Shown: piece after piece, positions 58,596-64,000 of the stretch
Layout of the letters: each line of letters begins with the position of its first letter
How positions within the stretch are numbered: position 1 is the stretch's first letter
Source: Panaeolus papilionaceus
Taxonomy: Eukaryota; Basidiomycota; Agaricomycetes; Agaricales
Direction of reading: 5' to 3'
Assembly (NCBI GenBank): GCA_015501605.1
Contig: JADNRZ010000017.1
Coordinates: forward strand, 744,001-808,000
DNA length: 64,000 nt
Notes under the pieces: model-generated
Databases searched by the model: none
What the model was told of the DNA's origin: nothing
Seen by the model: only the letters and a program-made list of their open reading frames with translations
Program-made: the position numbers and the translations under genes

Positions 58596-61500
58596 ATGCC
58601 ATTGCAGAGAACGACGAGTATGGCGTATCCGGTATTATCGACGCCTGGGACGAGTAATGCACCAATAACAACAACAACGGCGGCAACAACAACAAGTACG
58701 GCGCCGACGACAATAGGCGTAGGGGGGTCAAGTAAATCGAGATCATCGGAAGGAAACAATAATCAGCGACTTGTCCATACCCACCATATCTCTTCCTCTT
58801 CTTCATTTGTATTTAACCCGCACGCCGCATCCGCATCTTTTCCTTCTGCTTCGAGTTCTGCTCCTGCTGGTCCAGGGTTATCATATCCCCCATCTCACCT
58901 CACCACCACCATCACCACACATACGACAGCGACAAATACCGACGACACACCCATGCCAATTGACAAATCGAGTACAGTGACTCGTGCGATACCCAGTCCT
59001 TCGCCCTCCTCTGCGTTGTTATCACCTTCGAGGAATATGCAAAATTACAACAAATTTGGGTTTGGTGGGATGTTGAGGGTTGTGTATCAAGAGGATGTGA
59101 ATAGTAATGCTAATGTGGGCGGGTGTGCGTATAAGGAGAGCGCGATGGGGGACGCGGCGAGATCGAAGTCGGAGCCGTTGCCTGAGGATGTGGAGTATGG
59201 TATTAGTGTGGATGCAGATGTTGATATGGGTGATGATACTGGGGAGAGTCAGAGTAGTGCGGGTTCGGTGGAAACAGTTACGCCGAGACAGGTTCAGCAG
59301 CAGCAGCAGTTGTGGAGGTCGCAGAGCGAGTATGATGCAAGGACGAGCAATTATGTGCCGTTACATCAGATAATTCATAACAACAACAACAACAACAATA
59401 ATAATAATGTGAGTTTATTTCTTTTTATTTTATTTACCTTGTGACATTATACTGATTGTTTTCTTATTCTTTGTCTTGGATTCAATCTCTCTTTGTCTTT
59501 GACTGCTTTCAATTTTTGCATTCAAAACTTGCAATTACATCGGACATTGCGATACTCCATACATAGACTCCACAGAACGCCACTCCTGCTGTACCTCAGC
59601 CCACTATATCATCAGCATCATCTGCTGCCACTCTGCTTTCACCACAACCACAAGACCGGAAAGAACAACTACAAGACGATGCAATGGAGGACGTACTCTC
59701 ATCAGATGAATACTCGGACGACGGTCGTGGTACCGTTACCGGCACTAACGACGGTGACGACGACGACTACGGCATTGACAACATGGACGATATCACGCCC
59801 TCTCAACAACGCGATTGGGCATTGTTGCTCTCCCAACACCCTGATCCGCCCCTCGCCCCTAAAACGAGGCCTGCGAGCGTAGGTCACGGCGGCCAAGGCC
59901 AAGGGCCCGCTTTAGATCGGGGGGGAATATATAACGCGCCACCTCTCAAGACAAATTCAAATTCGGATTCTGACACTATGACTACGACTACACCTACGGA
60001 AACGCAAGCGCAACCTCAACCTACAACTTCGACTTCGACTACGACTACTTCCTCCGCCAATGTGATACCTCGATCCACACCTTGCGCCGTGCAACCCACC
60101 TCTACTCCCACCACCTCCCTTCTTTCATTATCACTTGAACCACAACCTCAGAGTCAGCCAACCGTACAAGGCCAGCAAATCCAACCTTCTCCTAGTAAAA
60201 CAGGTACCGGTATAGCCCTTGGCCTTGGTCCTACCCCCTCTCGGGTCCCGACCCTGCCCGTTCAGCAAAACCAACCTGCTCCGCTAGGGCGGAAAGCAAG
60301 TATGGCAGCTACGGAGATTTTGGATCCTGAGGTTCAGGATGTTGTGAAAGATTTGAAGGAGATGGGGGTTAAAGTTAGGGATTATGCGTATGTGCCGAGG
60401 GCGAGGAGGAGGGAGGGGGAGGTGAAAGAGATGACAGAGAAGGAAAAGGAAAAGGAGGGCGGTGATTCAACCAAACGAGCTTTGAGTGAAAAGGCTAAGG
60501 GGAAGCAGAAAGCTGTTGAACCTGCGTCGACGACGATGTCCAAGTCAACCACAAAAACCGACACACCATCGTCATCAACAACTGTCATCACCCTTCCCCT
60601 CGCATCAAATCCAGCCACGCACCTCAACCTCCCCGTCCCCAAACTCCCACTCGAGATCTTCGACCCCTACAAATCTGTCTCTGAAGTCGACTACCGGTGG
60701 TCCCTGCCCACAGCGCGGAGACAAGCACAAGGCCCGAGTGCGGCGATTCCAGGCAAGGTTTTGCACCACCTGTTGGAGATTGGGTGGTTGAGTCGGTCGG
60801 AGATGTGGGCGCGGGCGAGTGAGGATGATTTGAAGAATTTAGAGCGGTATTTGGAGGGAATTGAGAGGTGGAGAGAGGTTTTGAGGACTGGGAGTGTGAA
60901 AGGCCCCGGGAATGAGGGAGATGAAGGGGAGGAAGAGGTGCTGTCGATCCATGCGTTTTATCCACAGCCGTATCCGTGGGTGTCGTTGCCGTTTAATTGT
61001 ATACCGAGTCTGGAGCAAAGGAGGGACCTGTTGAATGCCCGACGGGGGTTTTGGACGCATACGGATGAGATGAGGGAGGCGAGTGAGATTAATGAGAGGA
61101 GGGAGAAGAGGGATAGGAGGGCGGGGAGGGAGACGAGGAGGAGAGTGGGAATGAGGGAGAGGGCGACGGGTGGGGGCAGAGGGGTGGACGTATGCGCGGT
61201 GAAAGGCAATAATGGAGCGAGAGAGGGGAGTACAGAGAGGGGAACGAAGAGGAGAGCGGAGGAGGATGATGAGAGGGTGCCGAGTCCGCCTGGGGAGAGG
61301 CAGAGGAGTGTTTCTATGAATGGAAGGAAGAGGAGAAAGATGAGTCCTGAGCCTGAGATGGTCGGGGATTGTGAGGATGAGAGTGAGAGTGACGGTGATG
61401 ATGATGAGACTCCGAAGGCATCTCAAGCTCAGGATGAGGAAGACAGTGTTAATACTGGGTCTTCTGAGAAGGATGCGAGGACGACAATGACGCGAAAACA

Positions 61501-62905
61501 GATTGAGAAGAGGGATAAAACACCTGAAAGCGAGACTCCGGAACAGCCCCCTAAGAATCGATACATCAACCCTTTCCAAGGCCTCGAAAATATCGTACAT
61601 ATTCACCCTTCATCCGACGTCAACCAAAGTAGCGTGCCCCAATCACAAAACACTAATGCAGGGGGCGCAGCCGACGACGATGAGGATGAAGATCTATATA
61701 AAGGGCTCACCGAGGAAGAGAGGAAGTACCAGATTGAGCTGGATGAAGAGGAGGCAGAGTACCAGAGGCGTCTGAGGGCGAGTTTGCGGGAGATGGTGAG
61801 GGATTGTGCGGGTGTGGATGGAGAGGATGGGATAAGGAGGCGGTGGTGGGAGTTTGAGATGGGCGAGTTGAGGAGGGGAGGGGTGGGGAGGAATGGGGTT
61901 GTGAGGAGGAGAGTGGGCGAGCCGCCGAGGCATATGTATTCGTTTGAGCAAAGGCCGGAAGCCAACAATGATATTGAGGAGGAGGAAGAGGAAGAGGAGA
62001 GGAGAAGGAGAGAGACGAAGCTCAGGACCAATGCACTGTTGAATCCCTATGCGGGCGATAAGGAGGACGAAGTTGACCCCAAGACGTTTACGTATAAGCA
62101 GTACTTCAAGAAACCGGAGAGGTTTACAGGGGGACCGTATACAGTCTACCAGCCTCCGCAGGTTCAGCAGAAAGCACCGGTGGAGGGTCAGGGTGTGCCA
62201 GAAGATGTCAACCCTTCCACTCTACAGCAGTGGGTCGCGGGTGTGCGTCAGGCGCAGAAAGGCGCTCAGGTGCAGGGGATGGAGATGAGTCCGTTCGTGC
62301 AGTTCCCGGCTGGTGCTATGGGTATTGGGAGTCTCCTTGGAGGCGGGGAGGGAAGACCATCGCCTATGCCTTTGGAGAGGATGGATACGCCCCCGCTTTC
62401 GGAGGGTGAGCAGGCTGCGAATGAGGCGTTTTCAAATGGGAGGAGAGGCCTGATGCCGCCTCCTAATGGACGACCTAATGGGACTCTGAATGGTGTGAAT
62501 GGCAATGGGAATGCATCGGTGGTGACGCCTGGGAGAGGACGAGGCCTGACGAGGTCGTACACGAATGAGGGTATGCCTGGTGGACCGTATGCGGGACGAG
62601 GAGAAATGCCTGTGTGGGGTGTTGCGCCTTCTCCGACGCCGAGGTCGAATACGCCTGTACAGGCGCAGGCTAGCGCTACACCGTTGAAGAGGCAGGCGAA
62701 ACCGCTGGGCAAGACAACGACACTTGCGTCTATTCCTGTTGATCCGAATGCGAGCTTTAGGGTGCCTGTGACGAGGAGTATGGCTGGGAGGGAGATGCCA
62801 GTTGTGCAGAGTGTGAATGGAAAGGAGAAGGAGAAGGCAATAGAAATGCCGGACGATGGTGCGGATACAGAGAGTGAGGGAGATGATACTGAGGCGGAGG
62901 ATTGA
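58596..62905 (+). CDS. Large low-complexity protein of unknown function
   Basis: 1380 residues in two exons: 58596-59408 and 59576-62905 (167-nt intron, phase 0, between poly-Asn codons). I recognise no named domain. Most of the chain is disordered: Thr/Ser-rich start, polyQ and polyN tracts, acidic and Thr/Pro-rich middle, Arg/Glu-rich helices. The likeliest folded part is around 60640-61070: LEIFDPYKSVSEVDYRW, PGKVLHHLLEIGWLSRSEMW, NLERYLEGIERWREVLR, FYPQPYPWVSLPFNCIPSLEQRRDLLN. A second, conserved-looking region is at 61700-61950 (GLTEEERKYQIELDEEEAEYQRRLRASLREM). A basic stretch (NGRKRRKM) is a candidate nuclear signal. The C-terminal TRSYTNEGMPGGPYAGRGE region is Gly/Pro-rich. A nuclear or chromatin-related role is only inference. 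Confidence 0.75.
59380..59408 (+). repeat. AAC/AAT microsatellite encoding poly-Asn
   Basis: About ten Asn codons ending exactly at the 5' splice site of the large low-complexity gene, so the tract abuts the intron. Length variation would not shift the frame. Confidence 0.8.
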
Positions 62906-64000
62906 GGCGAAGGAAGCGAAGTGAAGAATGAAGAATTCAAGAATGCAAGGTGTATGATATTGTATTCGTAGTGGTGGACGTGGGGCTTCAATTATTTTTT
63001 TGGGTCACGACAGTTTTGGTGTTTGATTATTTTTATATTTTGCGTTTTTTACTGAACTCTTCCTTTTTTCTCCATTTCTCTTCTGTTTTCAGTTTTGGTA
63101 CTGGACCTCTCTTTTCTTTCTTTTCTATTTTCCTAATTCGTTTTCGCATCATGATCATCATGATCATACCAAGTTCATCAGACACAACATTGCATTCATT
63201 TTCGTTTAGTATTGTAGTTGTGCTAGGTATACCAATGGTTTAGTTCGAATAGATGAGGTATAAAAATAGGATTTGAATTGGTCTTTTGATATGGGATCAT
63301 CTCTGAGCTGTGATGTTCGGTTTGGATACTTGGGTGTGGCGCATACTGTAAGCGCTAGCGGGCGTGGGGCGCTTAAATTGAGAAGTGGAGTGGTTGGGTA
63401 GCATGGGTTGGTGGAATTCGTTGCACACACTCTTGGACGTATGTAGAGCTTGATTTGTATGTATGTCGAGTTAGGTGATTATCTTAGAACTCTACAAAAA
63501 CGCTCACAAATGATACGTGCCCTGAACCTCGATCTTTCAAGTATCCTCGATGTTATTTAATCTCCGTTCAATGATAAGCACATTCCACCTCTACGAAATT
63601 GCCAAGTATTCCGCTGTCCCCTGTTGTAGCGGCCGGGTTTCACGTCTATTGGGGTTTACCTCATCTCATATAGGTCTATCAACAAAAGCGCCAGCGCTCG
63701 TGTCTACCCTGCCCGATATTCCCATGTAGCGGTGACATTTCACAAGCAAGTGATAATGATCTACAACTTCAAGGTAGTATGCTGCCGGAGGGTGAGTGTC
63801 TGTAAGGTATTGCTCTACGAATAAATGATGCGGTTATCATAAGAGAAAAGAAATGCAGGCCCCAACGCTGTTTTCAGTCTGAGTAATTGTGTCGGGTGCA
63901 TCCCAGCCGCTATGCTGAACTTGATATATATCTCTGCGACTATGTAATGTACAGCCTCGTATTCACATCACTACTGCTCCTTTCTTGAATTCGTTGCTGT
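62906..64000. other. 3' flank to right edge, no gene seen
   Basis: About 1.1 kb. T-rich 3' UTR-like DNA after the stop, then sequence with only short open frames on both strands. No gene, RNA or repeat recognised. Confidence 0.5.

Noticed and set aside
60839..61606. 255-codon minus-strand open frame inside the large low-complexity gene
   Set aside because: The sense strand is purine-rich (Arg/Glu codons), which leaves the opposite strand free of stops; the translation is Pro/Leu/Arg-rich junk with no family features.
62266..62991. 241-codon minus-strand open frame at the 3' end of the same gene
   Set aside because: Also a shadow of biased codon use on the coding strand; no splice-consistent partner.

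Overview
The window is nuclear DNA of a mushroom-forming basidiomycete (Agaricomycetes, probably an Agaricales-like saprotroph). Protein-coding genes are dense and interrupted by many 45-65 nt GT-AG introns. Family content is typical of such fungi: a class I hydrophobin pair, an AA9 lytic polysaccharide monooxygenase, a dye-decolorizing peroxidase, an RNI-like LRR protein, an F-box-like protein and a polyQ-rich Zn2Cys6 regulator. No rRNA, tRNA, CRISPR, or recognisable transposon was found. All exon models were read by eye from splice signals, reading frame and family resemblance; no database search was run.

Left third (1-24.7 kb): an unrecognised minus-strand gene runs off the left edge. It is followed by a housekeeping block: TOM70 (mitochondrial import receptor), GPI13/PIG-O (GPI-anchor ethanolamine-phosphate transferase), a SigF-like NTF2-fold protein, exosome subunit RRP45, TRM112 (methyltransferase activator, divergent from RRP45 across about 120 bp) and a DyP peroxidase. 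After 2.4 kb without genes come an AA9 LPMO and an intronless coiled-coil protein, then 4.9 kb in which I see no gene.

Middle (24.7-46.4 kb): a very large Zn2Cys6 transcription factor with about 21 exons, unusually long introns around the zinc cluster and an apparent 1-nt frameshift in its polyQ exon; a Rieske plus DUF455 (ferritin-like) fusion; an F-box-like protein; a DUF2470 membrane protein; an intact D-erythronate-dehydrogenase-like reductase next to a broken class II aldolase; three tandem VOC/glyoxalase-like paralogues with C-terminal membrane segments and a shared upstream 22-bp motif; an AlkB-like 2OG-Fe(II) oxygenase; and a DUF1264 (oil-body-associated-like) protein.

Right third (46.7-64 kb): two divergent class I hydrophobins, an RNI-like LRR protein, an amino-acid permease containing 9-nt and 10-nt microexons, the Rab geranylgeranyltransferase beta subunit with a 1.5-kb last intron, and a 1380-residue low-complexity protein of unknown function.

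The most unusual items are the VOC array with its repeated promoter element, the AA9 with a Glu where copper-site Gln is expected and a linker that leads to no module, the Rieske-ferritin fusion, and the decaying aldolase beside the reductase. I saw nothing that clearly amounts to a new defence or mobile system.
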